From Paenibacillus tyrphae (GTDB lineage Bacteria; Bacillota; Bacilli; Paenibacillales; NBRC-103111): a stretch of 64,000 nt of DNA. The notes beneath the pieces were generated by a model. It saw only the letters and a list, made by a program, of their open reading frames with translations. It made no database searches and was not told where the DNA came from. The DNA lies in NCBI RefSeq assembly GCF_024158745.1, contig NZ_JAMZAW010000002.1, positions 1 through 64,000 of the forward strand, in the 5' to 3' direction. This document shows positions 1 through 6,941 of the stretch, one piece after another (the first letter of the stretch is position 1; every line of letters begins with the position of its first letter). Both the position numbers and the translations under genes were made by a program.

Positions 1-36
1 CATTCTAACTATTCCAGTTCTTCTATCCTCTTGCAT
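1..36 (-). CDS. AbrB/SpoVT-type transition-state regulator, N-terminal fragment cut by the window edge
   Basis: Only the first 12 codons are inside the window. They read MQEDRRTGIVRM, which matches the opening of the complete AbrB-like protein at 6112-6579 (MQEGIRTGIVRM). The upstream bases, including a GAGGTG ribosome binding site, also match that copy. The gene starts 24 bases after the Spo0E-like stop, so it is probably the last gene of the same operon. The rest lies to the left of the window, so its integrity cannot be judged. Confidence 0.6.
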   Translation of the reverse strand, partial: MQEDRRTGIVRM

Positions 37-59
37 AAACACACCTCAAACAATAATTT

Positions 60-281
60 CTAGCTCACACATCGCATTTTTCGAATTTGAGCAATTAAAA
101 CGTATGTATCTAATTGTTGGCTCAGTTGGACCATATATTCACTCGTTAAGCTTTCGCCTTGCTTTACTGCCTCTTCCATTTGGTTTAGGATGATTTTCAT
201 TGTATTCTGCAATGTTTGATCATTTAGATGATCAATTGTATGCTGCGTGGGAGCCTCCTCTCCAGATACTTGATGCGTCAT
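60..281 (-). CDS. Spo0E-like aspartyl-phosphate phosphatase
   Basis: This 73-residue protein carries the Spo0E-family signature SQQLDTYVLIAQ near its C-terminus. The preceding helix contains MEEAVKQGESLTSEY. Known Spo0E-type proteins dephosphorylate Spo0A~P and so delay sporulation; that role is inferred here from the signature. AAAGGAGGGG lies just before the ATG. The gene follows the regulator and propeptide genes on the same strand and precedes the AbrB-like gene. A 55-residue paralogue lies at 6643-6810. The N-terminal 20 residues look unstructured and are not shared with that paralogue. Confidence 0.75.
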   Translation of the reverse strand: MTHQVSGEEAPTQHTIDHLNDQTLQNTMKIILNQMEEAVKQGESLTSEYMVQLSQQLDTYVLIAQIRKMRCVS

Positions 282-399
282 GTAAACCCCTCCTTTTACT
301 GTTTAGTTTGATTTACTGACTTGAGTATACTGCACTGTATGGCAATTTTTTGCTTTTAGATAATTGCTGATACAGGAAAAATAAGTTAAATACAAAAAA

Positions 400-418
400 C
401 CCGAACACTAGGTCCGGG
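400..418 (-). terminator. Rho-independent terminator after the propeptide gene
   Basis: On the minus strand an imperfect CCCGGAC/GTTCGGG stem is followed by a T-run. It lies 60 bases past the propeptide stop and would end the regulator-propeptide transcript before the Spo0E-like gene. Read-through would make one four-gene transcript. Confidence 0.65.
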
Positions 419-477
419 CGTTTTATAAGCACTATTATGAAACTGAATGAATGTTCAAGCTCTTCAAGTATTTCTTT

Positions 478-600
478 TTAATGTCCGGGATCAACATCCA
501 CATTTTGGAAAACAGTACCGGGGTATGGTTCTGGAGGAAAATTAGGAATAGTTCCAATAAGGATGAAAGATAGAACTGCCATCAAAACGAGCTTCTTCAT
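478..600 (-). CDS. Candidate secreted signalling propeptide (Phr/NprX/AimP-like position)
   Basis: A 40-codon ORF starts 38 bases after the stop of the TPR regulator on the same strand. GGAGGTGAG sits 8 bases before the ATG. The product begins MKKLVLMAVLSFILIGT, a short basic start plus hydrophobic stretch typical of an export signal. It ends with a proline-rich tail, PPEPYPGT then VFQNVDVDPGH. Size, position and export signal match the propeptides paired with RNPP receptors (NprX, PapR, Phr, AimP, and AloP of Paenibacillus polymyxa). The mature peptide would be a few residues near the C-terminus, such as VDVDPGH or less; this is inference. No counterpart was found after the paralogous regulator at 7038-8321. 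Confidence 0.65.
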   Translation of the reverse strand: MKKLVLMAVLSFILIGTIPNFPPEPYPGTVFQNVDVDPGH

Positions 601-638
601 ATCACTCACCTCCAAATTATTGGTTTAATTTGGCATCA

Positions 639-1910
639 TTAATATATATTATACACCTCTTTCAGCATACGTACATACTGTAAATCCAATTGTTTATTTG
701 ATTTCAAAAAATAGGTGAAAATTTGATTCATGCACACCTCTCTTTCTTTAGTTTCATTAATTTTTCCAAAAGCGTGCATACTAAGAACGAAGCTTTGTAT
801 CCCCTCGTAAACCGTTCCAATTTCAAGTTGATATGCCCCTTTTTGACGGTAATACACTCCAATGCCATAGTTTGTATGCGGACTTTCGGGATTTTTAGGC
901 AAAAACTCTCGTTCTCTTTCCAGCAATTCGGCAATCGATTTCATATCTTTGGTTTGCAGATAAATTTCAATAAGCTCGGTTGCAACGCTTATTTTGTATT
1001 TGCTGCTTAGTTCATTCATGTAGCTTCGCAGCAGCGGAACGGCAATATCATATTCTTTTTTTCTTGCTTTGGTTATGGCACGAGTAATTTTAGCTGCTTC
1101 GGCAACAAAATCGTACTCAAACCGTTCAAATACGTCCAGATATCTTTCTACCGTATCATAATGCTTTAAGTGTGAGTATGAATTAATCATAGCCAGATAA
1201 GCTCTAGCTTTTAGCTCAGTGTCTCTATTTTCTAAATTAATGCCTTCATTGCAAAGTTTAATACAGTCCTTATATTTCTTTGTATTATGAGCATGTAAGC
1301 TCATTCTAAAATAAAAAGTTATTTTTTCCTCTCTGGACAAAAAATCCGTGTAATATAGTATCTCTTGCCCTTTTTGATACGTTTGTTCCAGCCGTTTAAA
1401 ATCAAGCCGCTCTATTAAATATTTCTGTAACATTCCTTTAGCCAGATAGACCATAACGCCATGTCCTCTGGAATATTGAATAATAACCTCAAATAGTGCC
1501 ACTTTCAGGGAATCATTCTTCATTGATTGTGTAAAATTAAACAATCGTTCTAAAGAAACTTCCGTCCCCTTGTTTGGAGATTCAAGTAAACGTAATGCTA
1601 CCTTGGGTGCAAGGCTACAGGTTTCTTCGCGGGTAATAATGTCAGCTAGAATTTCTAACAAAGTATCGACTCGATTTTCATTTTCAATGTAGCCTTCAAT
1701 GACTTGAAAATATGGAACGAGTAGTACTGGGGAAATCGCCTTCACTGTCTTGTATTCTGGATGTTTCGTTTCTCCAATTTCAATCTTATGAAGAACTCCT
1801 CTGCTAACCCCTGTAAGTTCTTCAAGGTCAGCGAAAGACAAGTTTCTCTCTTTTCTAAGTTGGAAGATGAAATCTGCGATGGCGTTATTCTGATGCTTAA
1901 TATCCACCAT
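639..1910 (-). CDS. HTH-XRE regulator with TPR-like C-terminus (RNPP-type peptide receptor), cassette 1
   Basis: This 423-residue protein has an N-terminal XRE helix-turn-helix at about residues 12-65, with LSFADLEELTGVSRGVLHKIE as the recognition segment. The remaining residues are helical repeats of TPR type (for example KYKDCIKLCNEGINLENRD and AYLAMINSYSHLKHYDTVERY). That plan and length match RNPP receptors such as PlcR, NprR, AimR and AloR. AAGGGAAGG precedes the ATG. The downstream small secreted peptide gene is the expected ligand precursor. It diverges from leader A at 2028-2193. It is closely similar along its whole length to the regulator at 7038-8321. Peptide binding and DNA targets are inferred. 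Confidence 0.8.
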   Translation of the reverse strand: MVDIKHQNNAIADFIFQLRKERNLSFADLEELTGVSRGVLHKIEIGETKHPEYKTVKAISPVLLVPYFQVIEGYIENENRVDTLLEILADIITREETCSLAPKVALRLLESPNKGTEVSLERLFNFTQSMKNDSLKVALFEVIIQYSRGHGVMVYLAKGMLQKYLIERLDFKRLEQTYQKGQEILYYTDFLSREEKITFYFRMSLHAHNTKKYKDCIKLCNEGINLENRDTELKARAYLAMINSYSHLKHYDTVERYLDVFERFEYDFVAEAAKITRAITKARKKEYDIAVPLLRSYMNELSSKYKISVATELIEIYLQTKDMKSIAELLEREREFLPKNPESPHTNYGIGVYYRQKGAYQLEIGTVYEGIQSFVLSMHAFGKINETKEREVCMNQIFTYFLKSNKQLDLQYVRMLKEVYNIY

Positions 1911-2027
1911 AATACATACCTTCCCTTTAACTAAAATTTTACACTGGTTAATTATAGCAAAGTATGTTCTGTCTTACAATTTATTGATTCTTACAAAATC
2001 CCCTTAATTCTTACACGAAGCACAACT

Positions 2028-2193
2028 ATTCGATGAAATTCTACAAAATTCAGCCTTTATATGGTAATATATGTATTTACTTGAACATTTAGAGGAAACT
2101 ATCAAAACAAAAATAGCCACCTATTCCTATCCCATATTTTATATCATTATGATAAATTATGTTTGAACGATGAGGTCGCGACAAATTGTTCAG
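2028..2193 (+). promoter_or_regulatory. Shared leader, copy A, with TTTGAAC...TTGTTCA inverted repeat
   Basis: This is the divergent control region between regulator 1 and the decayed gene at 2218. It aligns with copy B (8432-8597) and copy C (10740-10904): a TTCGAT-AA-CTTCTACAA block, an AT-rich CCTATCCCATATTTT block, and an inverted repeat whose arms are GAACGAT at 2165 and ATTGTTC ending 2191. Inside the repeat is the 8-bp palindrome GTCGCGAC. The likely function is operator or leader hairpin for cassette control. The 307 bases between the two genes hold nothing else I recognise. Confidence 0.6.
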
Positions 2194-2217
2194 CTATTCC
2201 TAAAAGGAGCGAAAGCA

Positions 2218-2360
2218 ACGATAATCAAAAAAAGTCCTGTTAACATCTGTGGCCTCTACCGTACTCGGTTTTCCTTCAACTGGTAACGCATCTGCCGAGT
2301 CACACCAAGAACCAAACACAATTTCAAAACAAAAAGTGGAAAAAAGCTCGTTTTCCGATG
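2218..2360 (+). pseudogene. Decayed paralogue of the exported protein at 8625
   Basis: The bases AAAGGAGCGAAAGCA and GTCCTGTTAACATCTGTGGC match the 5' end of the gene at 8625. The start ATG has become ACG at 2218. One extra A in the A-run after it shifts the frame. In the restored frame the signal peptide is recognisable (VLLTSVASTVLGF, then NASAES), followed by about 30 residues of unrelated sequence. Homology ends near 2358, where GC-rich Spo0E-like sequence begins. The gene is therefore start-less, frameshifted and truncated. Confidence 0.7.
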
Positions 2361-2450
2361 AGGGAGGTGGTGCGGCTCAGCCAGCGTTTAGATCGGTTTC
2401 TGATGGCTCAAAAGTCTTCTTCTAAGCTGAAGCTGAAGGTGTGTGGGTGA
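2358..2450 (+). pseudogene. Spo0E-like C-terminal fragment
   Basis: The 30-codon reading frame contains REVVRLSQRLDRFLMAQK, which fits the Spo0E signature (LSxxLDxxI). The N-terminal helix of the family is missing and no ribosome binding site precedes the ATG. The bases are GC-rich, unlike the AT-rich DNA to the left. I infer a recombination joint near 2358 that fused the decayed exported-protein gene to a core-type Spo0E gene. Its TGA overlaps the ATG of the next ORF. Confidence 0.45.
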
Positions 2451-2686
2451 TGCAGTACGAAAAGTTATTGGTCGGGGAAAGTCAGGAACGCATTCAATAC
2501 CTTGCCCGGATCGGTGCAATCTATGAAAAGCTTTACGGCATTAAGGATTTACATGACGCGGTCTACAGGGCATCATCTGGTGCTGGGTTTGTCCACCGAA
2601 GATTGGCCAAGCTCGGCTATACCGAGGAGCAAATTGAGAAACTGTTACGCGAGCGCCTATTTTTTCGCAGAGTAAACCAAATTTGA
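2450..2686 (+). CDS. Small protein of unknown function
   Basis: This 78-residue, charged, mostly helical protein starts MQYEKLLVGESQERIQYLAR and has no signal peptide or membrane segment. Its ATG overlaps the TGA of the Spo0E-like fragment (TGATG), as in a translationally coupled pair. Base composition is closer to the core than to the surrounding AT-rich DNA. I do not recognise the family. A GTG nine bases upstream is an alternative start. The roughly 200 bases after it show no clear terminator or gene. Confidence 0.5.
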   Translation: MQYEKLLVGESQERIQYLARIGAIYEKLYGIKDLHDAVYRASSGAGFVHRRLAKLGYTEEQIEKLLRERLFFRRVNQI

Positions 2687-2882
2687 AATTTAGATGCAAC
2701 ATTTCGTGTTCTTTGAACGTCAAAGATTAGGGATAATATTCCATCAATAACTTTTGTTAGGATGTGGTATGAACAAAAGAAGTCCGAGAATGTAAGAGTC
2801 GTAGTAATTGTCGAACCACCGATTTTGCCTAGATGCCGCTGGTAATAATTCTTGTGCAAAAAAAATAATTGGAGGATGTACC

Positions 2883-3401
2883 ATGAAAAAAGCAAAGTCT
2901 TTAGCAATGATTTCTTGCTTATCTTTAGCAATGGCCTTACCAAACGCCGCATTTGCTGAAATTGATAGGCACGAGACAAGCGGGGTTATTTTCCAATATG
3001 GCCCCAATGGAGGAGTTACTTTTAGTGTAAGCGCCTTTACAAGTTCCGTTTTGGACTATACAAGCACTTATGTCGGAGCAAATATGTATCAAAATACGTA
3101 TACTAAGTCTGATGCGAGCGTTAGATCGGACAGTTCCCATGGAATTAGTAGCTGCAACAGTAGATTGGACGTTAGAAACAACACCAATTTTAACGGTTCT
3201 TCCGTTAGCCTAACGGAACAGTCTAGTTACTGGGTCTCCCCTGGGACGTTTATCTTTGGCAAAAACAGTGCAAGTGGATGGAGGACTTCCTTGACGACAA
3301 ACTATAGCGTAAACGTTGACAATGAGGGATATATCTCTCCTTCCTTGAATAAATGTTTTGGTGGTGGGTCTGTAAGGGATTCGTTCACTGTTTCTCATTA
3401 A
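2883..3401 (+). CDS. Exported protein of unknown function, beta-rich
   Basis: The 172-residue product has a clear signal peptide (MKKAKSLAMISCLSLAMALP, cleavage after AAFA). The mature part is rich in Ser, Thr, Asn and Gly with alternating hydrophobic residues (TFSVSAF, SLTTNYSVNVD), suggesting a beta-sandwich. Two Cys residues (SSCNSRL and LNKCFGG) could form a disulphide. GGAGGATG lies just upstream of the ATG, and I chose this start over the longer frame from 2808. The SurA-like gene follows after 28 bases, so the two are probably co-transcribed. No family recognised. Confidence 0.65.
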   Translation: MKKAKSLAMISCLSLAMALPNAAFAEIDRHETSGVIFQYGPNGGVTFSVSAFTSSVLDYTSTYVGANMYQNTYTKSDASVRSDSSHGISSCNSRLDVRNNTNFNGSSVSLTEQSSYWVSPGTFIFGKNSASGWRTSLTTNYSVNVDNEGYISPSLNKCFGGGSVRDSFTVSH

Positions 3402-3429
3402 AAAATCCTTGGAAAGTAGGGTATGCAAA

Positions 3430-4143
3430 ATGAAAATAAAAAAGCTAACCGTGGTGATGGGCGGAGCTTGCTTATCTTTGTTACTAATCGGCTCTGCATT
3501 CGCTTCTACTGCTTCTAACGCTTCTAGTGTATCCATGTCCAAGACAGGGATCATTAGTTCAAGCTTTGATGATCTGAAAGCAAAACTTGAACAAGAAAAA
3601 AACAGCAAAAATTTGGCTTCCACTACTCCTTTAGTTCAGGGTGAAGATTTTCAAATTTCCAGACAAGACTTTATCTTTTACAAAAGCAATATGGATATGA
3701 TTAACAAGCTCCAAAACAATAAGATTGCACCATCCTCCATTTCGGATGATGCCCTGATTGATGAAATGGTGTTAAAGGAACTAACTGTGAATCACGCGAA
3801 AAAATTGGGACTTCAAGTTAGCCCTCAAGAAGTAGACGCAGTGATCCAACAGGAAAGGACTTTGCTAAATGATCCTTCTATTACGGGAGAAAATAATGAA
3901 ACAGTGCGTGAAATTATGAAGCATCGAATCCGAATCACTGGTTTATCCGAAGATGAATTCTGGAAAAGCAAAGAAACCAAAAAAGAATACGAAAAAGCGC
4001 TGTTGACGGGCAAATTGTTTGATAAACTGGTTGCAGAAGGAAAAATTGAAAAAGACGGTGCAAGCTTTGGAGTCTTCCAAAAGAGTCTTCTTGAGAGTTC
4101 TAAGGGGAAAGTAACCGTCAATAAAAATGCACTGAATAATTAA
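3430..4143 (+). CDS. Exported SurA_N-like (PrsA-type chaperone) protein without a PPIase domain
   Basis: A signal peptide ends at SAFAS. Residues about 75-220 read like the N-terminal chaperone half of SurA/PrsA foldases (FQISRQDFIFYKSNMDM, DDALIDEMVLKELTVNHAKKLGL, VSPQEVDAVIQQERTLL). The parvulin rotamase domain that normally follows is absent; the protein stops at 237 residues. It probably helps a partner fold outside the membrane, plausibly the exported protein encoded just upstream. The ATG at 3430 is preferred because the signal peptide starts there. Confidence 0.65.
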   Translation: MKIKKLTVVMGGACLSLLLIGSAFASTASNASSVSMSKTGIISSSFDDLKAKLEQEKNSKNLASTTPLVQGEDFQISRQDFIFYKSNMDMINKLQNNKIAPSSISDDALIDEMVLKELTVNHAKKLGLQVSPQEVDAVIQQERTLLNDPSITGENNETVREIMKHRIRITGLSEDEFWKSKETKKEYEKALLTGKLFDKLVAEGKIEKDGASFGVFQKSLLESSKGKVTVNKNALNN

Positions 4144-4145
4144 AT

Positions 4146-4193
4146 AAAATCCCCTTGCAGTTTGAAAACTCCTTTCAACTGTAAGGGGATTTT
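4146..4193. terminator. Bidirectional rho-independent terminator
   Basis: AAAATCCCCTT pairs with AAGGGGATTTT around a long loop, with T-rich sequence on both sides. It sits between the convergent genes ending at 4143 and 4198. Confidence 0.8.
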
Positions 4194-4197
4194 ATTT

Positions 4198-4419
4198 TTA
4201 AAGAAATTGCAAAGCATACATGATAATAAATAAGATTGCACATATTGCCCCTATTGCAAAAACAACATAACCGAAAAGACGTAGAACACGCGGCATCGTT
4301 TTCATATCAACTTTATTGGTTGGCGTTCCCATAATGGTTCTGTAGTGCTCAGTCACCGAGTTAAAGGAAGGTATCTCATCAGTATCATTCTTAATTTCTT
4401 TTTCGTTGGGTGTTTTCAT
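4198..4419 (-). CDS. Small single-span membrane protein
   Basis: This 73-residue protein has a charged N-terminal half (MKTPNEKEIKNDTDEIPSF) and a hydrophobic C-terminal helix of about 28 residues (LFGYVVFAIGAICAILFIIM). GAGGAG precedes the ATG. No family was recognised. It stands alone and convergent with the SurA-like gene. Confidence 0.55.
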   Translation of the reverse strand: MKTPNEKEIKNDTDEIPSFNSVTEHYRTIMGTPTNKVDMKTMPRVLRLFGYVVFAIGAICAILFIIMYALQFL

Positions 4420-4646
4420 AAAACATCACTCCTCACTAAGTATTGTAACACGAACCTTGAAGAAAGCGTGCAGCAGAAAGATAGGGTGCGTGGCCTTCAC
4501 TTCCATAACGGAATTGAAATTCAAAAACTGACGATGGCATTTTTATCCTTTTTGCTGTCTATAAACCATTGCTGCATACGAGCGCTGATCGATATGGAGG
4601 TATCTCGGATTAGCTCCCATGTGGCCTTCATTGTAGGGGTTCCCAC

Positions 4647-4858
4647 CAACAAAACGCGGAAAACGTACGCTAAAGGAGATGAAGCCAGCAAAATTGCCGC
4701 TTTTCCGTACGCTAAGGGATGCAGCACAAAGTCAATTGTGTTGTATTAGACCATGTATTCAAGCCGAACCATGCCCTCTAACGCAACACAATTTAGCCGT
4801 TCACGGCTGGATCAAAATGCAACAAAATTGTTAGCGTACGATTTTCGCGTTTTGCTGT
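4647..4858. repeat. Imperfect inverted repeat in a 530-bp non-coding stretch
   Basis: The arms are 4647-4673 (AACAAAACGCGGAAAACGTA then CGCTAA) and 4832-4858 in inverse orientation. A second CGTACGCTAA occurs at 4706-4715. The gap 4420-4951 has scattered short ORFs on both strands but no ribosome binding site or convincing protein. The block looks like degenerate intergenic repeat DNA, possibly a decayed miniature element. Confidence 0.4.
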
Positions 4859-4870
4859 CTCTCCCCCTAT

Positions 4871-4914
4871 AAGATAAAGATAGTTGGTATAATAATACTA
4901 ACTATCTTTATCTT
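4871..4914. promoter_or_regulatory. 44-bp near-perfect palindrome over a TATAAT, upstream of the lipoprotein gene
   Basis: AAGATAAAGATAGTT is perfectly inverted as AACTATCTTTATCTT, around GGTATAATAATAC, which itself is nearly symmetric. The centre holds TATAAT, so the dyad would cover a sigma-A -10 box. The lipoprotein ribosome binding site GGAGGTGG follows 24 bases later. It could be an operator or a cruciform/hairpin leader. There is no T-run that would make it an ordinary terminator for an upstream gene. Confidence 0.5.
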
Positions 4915-4951
4915 GTTATTTATGGAATAATACTTATGGAGGTGGCTTATT

Positions 4952-5497
4952 GTGGGAATAAGGATGTTCTTATTGATAGCGTTCATGTGGGTATTAATTG
5001 GTTGTAATGCACAAAACGATTCGAGGGAGCACAACGATAAATCAAATTCTCAGTCGATAGTAGCTATAAAAGAAGCGGCAATTAAGGGTCAAATGAAAGG
5101 TATGGAGGTCCCGTTAAAATCTACTTACTCAAAAGTTGTTGAAGTGTATGGGGAGCCTAAAGAGATAAGCAATGAGGAGTGCTGGACGTATTCTCACGAT
5201 CATCCCAAAACTAAGGCGAACTTTTATTTTAATTACGATTCATGTGCGAATGGTCTAAATGTCTTGAAGCCAGAAGCAATCGTTAATAAAATTTCTGTGC
5301 CAGTAGAGTCCCTTGATATACAGATGACGGCGGAAGATGTAAAATTAGCATTAGGAAAACCGAACAAAGAATTCTGGGATGAAGCCTACGATGGTTATTA
5401 TTTGATCTATGAATTAGACCAAAGTCAGTTAGTATTTTTTGCAAAGGAGAATACCGATCCTATAAATATCAGCCGGGTGCAGGTAATCACTAGCTAA
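4952..5497 (+). CDS. DUF4309 (YjgB-type) lipoprotein
   Basis: The 181-residue product has a lipoprotein signal with lipobox VLIGC at residues 14-18. The body fits the YjgB/DUF4309 pattern of two related halves: KGMEVPLKSTYSKVVEVYGEP with ECWTYSH, and MTAEDVKLALGKPNKE with YYLIYEL. These domains fold as paired BLIP/SmpA-like units of unknown role. The start is GTG after GGAGGTGG. It stands alone, with the 44-bp palindrome upstream and a terminator after it. Confidence 0.7.
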   Translation: MGIRMFLLIAFMWVLIGCNAQNDSREHNDKSNSQSIVAIKEAAIKGQMKGMEVPLKSTYSKVVEVYGEPKEISNEECWTYSHDHPKTKANFYFNYDSCANGLNVLKPEAIVNKISVPVESLDIQMTAEDVKLALGKPNKEFWDEAYDGYYLIYELDQSQLVFFAKENTDPINISRVQVITS

Positions 5498-5542
5498 TGA
5501 AAGGAATGAAATAAACATTCAATGACCCTAGATTTGATTACC

Positions 5543-5575
5543 CTCATGGATGAAACTGACTCCATGAGTTTTTTG
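5543..5575 (+). terminator. Rho-independent terminator of the lipoprotein gene
   Basis: CTCATGGA and TCCATGAG form a stem followed by TTTTTTGTTTTTT. The same stem recurs at 10474-10494. Confidence 0.85.
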
Positions 5576-5624
5576 TTTTTTGAGGATAAAAACACAGTTT
5601 GTCTTTGTTAACCTAAGCTTATGT

Positions 5625-5823
5625 TATCCCGCTTCTGCAAATAAAAAAGAGGCCCTTTGGCCCCTTACTTTATCTATAACAGTATATTCAAATGTATGTA
5701 AACTATACTGCGAATTTCGCTTTGATGAATTTTTCCATAATTGCTGATGGTAGTACATTCGACTTAATGGGACTCCCAGCTGAGCTAAGGCCCCTCGCTA
5801 TTTGTTTCTTTTGTTGCTTTTAT
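5625..5823 (-). repeat. About 195-bp direct repeat, copy 1, with tRNA-Ala 5' block and terminator
   Basis: This block matches 12019-12215 over its whole length. Read on the minus strand it has four parts. First is a 22-base block identical to the start of tRNA-Ala (GGGGCCTTAGCTCAGCTGGG, 5773-5794). Next is a conserved reading frame ending KAKFAV. Then comes a CAGTATA/TATACTG stem, and finally a hairpin with T-run at 5647-5666. The tRNA match stops in the D-arm, so no tRNA is encoded. In this copy the ATG of the conserved frame is ATA. Otherwise the stretch 5576-6030 holds only the hairpin at 5914-5939. Confidence 0.65.
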
Positions 5824-5913
5824 TAATTTCAGCGGCGACAAAATTGATAATAGCACAGCCCTAAGGGACTTGTCAATCAAATGAACTAAAGTTGTATTTT
5901 TCTGAAAATAAAA

Positions 5914-5939
5914 GGGCACTAAGCATCCAACTAGTGCCC
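5914..5939 (-). terminator. Rho-independent terminator
   Basis: On the minus strand GGGCACTA and TAGTGCCC form a perfect 8-bp stem followed by TTTTATTTT. No gene lies between it and the terminator at 6031, so it may be a second stop for the AbrB-like transcript. Confidence 0.65.
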
Positions 5940-6030
5940 CTATTTTGTTAAACAAAAAAATTATCGCAGCAACAAGTAAACTGACTGGTAGTGTAATTCA
6001 AAGAAGTTACTCTCCATATTCAAAACCAAA

Positions 6031-6057
6031 AAAGGAGGATGAAAATCCGCCTCCTTT
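6031..6057 (-). terminator. Rho-independent terminator of the AbrB-like gene
   Basis: AAAGGAGG and CCTCCTTT form a stem with a T-run (TTTTTTGG) on the minus strand, 55 bases past the AbrB-like stop. Confidence 0.75.
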
Positions 6058-6111
6058 AATTATATCATATTGAAACTTTTGGTATGTTCAGGAATTGGCA
6101 CATTTATGTAT

Positions 6112-6579
6112 CTACAGGTTCCTAATCAGTTTACTGACCCATGCCTCTGAAAATCCTAAGATTTTGGCTAACTCTTTTTGTGAGGCTTTCGGGTTTTCCT
6201 TAATCGCTTTATGCAGACGCTCCAATGCTTCTTTTCTTCTGTTAGTAGTTTTTTTCTTTTTTGAAAGTGTTCTTTTTACCTCTTTAGCACGCTCACATTC
6301 TACCCGCTCCAAAAAAACTTGAAGCGCCGGAAGGCTTTGAATACAGGGCATACAAATATAAAATTTTTTGAAGTAAATGGTTTGTTCCTTGTTTGAGCAA
6401 AACAAACATTCTTTGCCGTGATATCTATAAACCATAATCGCTTTTCTTTCGTCATCATAGTAATACTCTGTCATAACATTGGGATCAAGATTCAAAACAC
6501 GCCTAACCTCCGTAGGGATTGAAATTCTCCCGAACTTATCTACCATCCTGACAATTCCAGTTCTTATACCCTCTTGCAT
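6112..6579 (-). CDS. AbrB/SpoVT-domain regulator with a four-cysteine motif and C-terminal HTH
   Basis: This 155-residue protein has an AbrB swapped-hairpin domain at residues 1-50 (GIVRMVDKFGRISIPTEVRR). A CxxC-x14-CxxC pair follows at about residues 59-80 (ECLFCSNK, YICMPCIQ) that could bind zinc. After a basic linker comes a helix-turn-helix-like end (KASQKELAKILGFSEAWVSK). AbrB-type proteins act as transition-state repressors whose level is lowered by Spo0A~P. GAGGTG precedes the ATG at 6579. The gene follows the Spo0E-like gene by 63 bases. The first 12 codons of a paralogue lie at the left window edge. Confidence 0.75.
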   Translation of the reverse strand: MQEGIRTGIVRMVDKFGRISIPTEVRRVLNLDPNVMTEYYYDDERKAIMVYRYHGKECLFCSNKEQTIYFKKFYICMPCIQSLPALQVFLERVECERAKEVKRTLSKKKKTTNRRKEALERLHKAIKENPKASQKELAKILGFSEAWVSKLIRNL

Positions 6580-6642
6580 CAACGCACCTCAAAATGAAAA
6601 TTTCCCATAAACAATATGAATTAATTGTCATAAAAAACGGCT

Positions 6643-6810
6643 CTAATTTAAACACCTCATCTTCCTAGTTTGAGCGATTAAAATGTACTTATCTAACTCT
6701 TGACTTAAATGAACGATATGATCACAAGTCAAACTCTCTCCTTGTTGTACAGCTTCTTCCATTTGTCTAAGGATAGTCATCATCTCTATTTGCAACTCTT
6801 CATCGTCCAT
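6643..6810 (-). CDS. Spo0E-like aspartyl-phosphate phosphatase, cassette 2
   Basis: This 55-codon gene is shorter than most ORF cut-offs. The product contains MEEAVQQGESLTCDHIVHLS followed by QELDKYILIAQTRKMRCLN, which aligns along its length with the cassette 1 protein and carries the Spo0E signature SQELDxxI. A GGGAGG lies about 19 bases before the ATG, which is far, so the true start is uncertain. It lies between regulator 2 and the AbrB-like gene. Confidence 0.7.
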   Translation of the reverse strand: MDDEELQIEMMTILRQMEEAVQQGESLTCDHIVHLSQELDKYILIAQTRKMRCLN

Positions 6811-6941
6811 ATTGAGTAACTAAACCTAAACCTCCCTTCCAGTAACTAATAATTTCAAGGGCCTCTATTAAACCTTAAGAAAAGTATATTGGTTTTCCCT
6901 TTAAAATGGATTTTTTAGAATTTAAAGAAAAAAACATAAAA

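Noticed and set aside
2808-2882. N-terminal extension of the exported protein at 2883
   Set aside because: The signal peptide and ribosome binding site place the start at 2883.
4345-4749. 134-codon plus-strand ORF and the 68-codon ORF opposite
   Set aside because: No ribosome binding site, overlaps the membrane-protein gene and runs into repeat DNA.
5773-5794. tRNA-Ala gene
   Set aside because: Only the first 22 bases match. The anticodon arm, T-arm and acceptor 3' side are missing.
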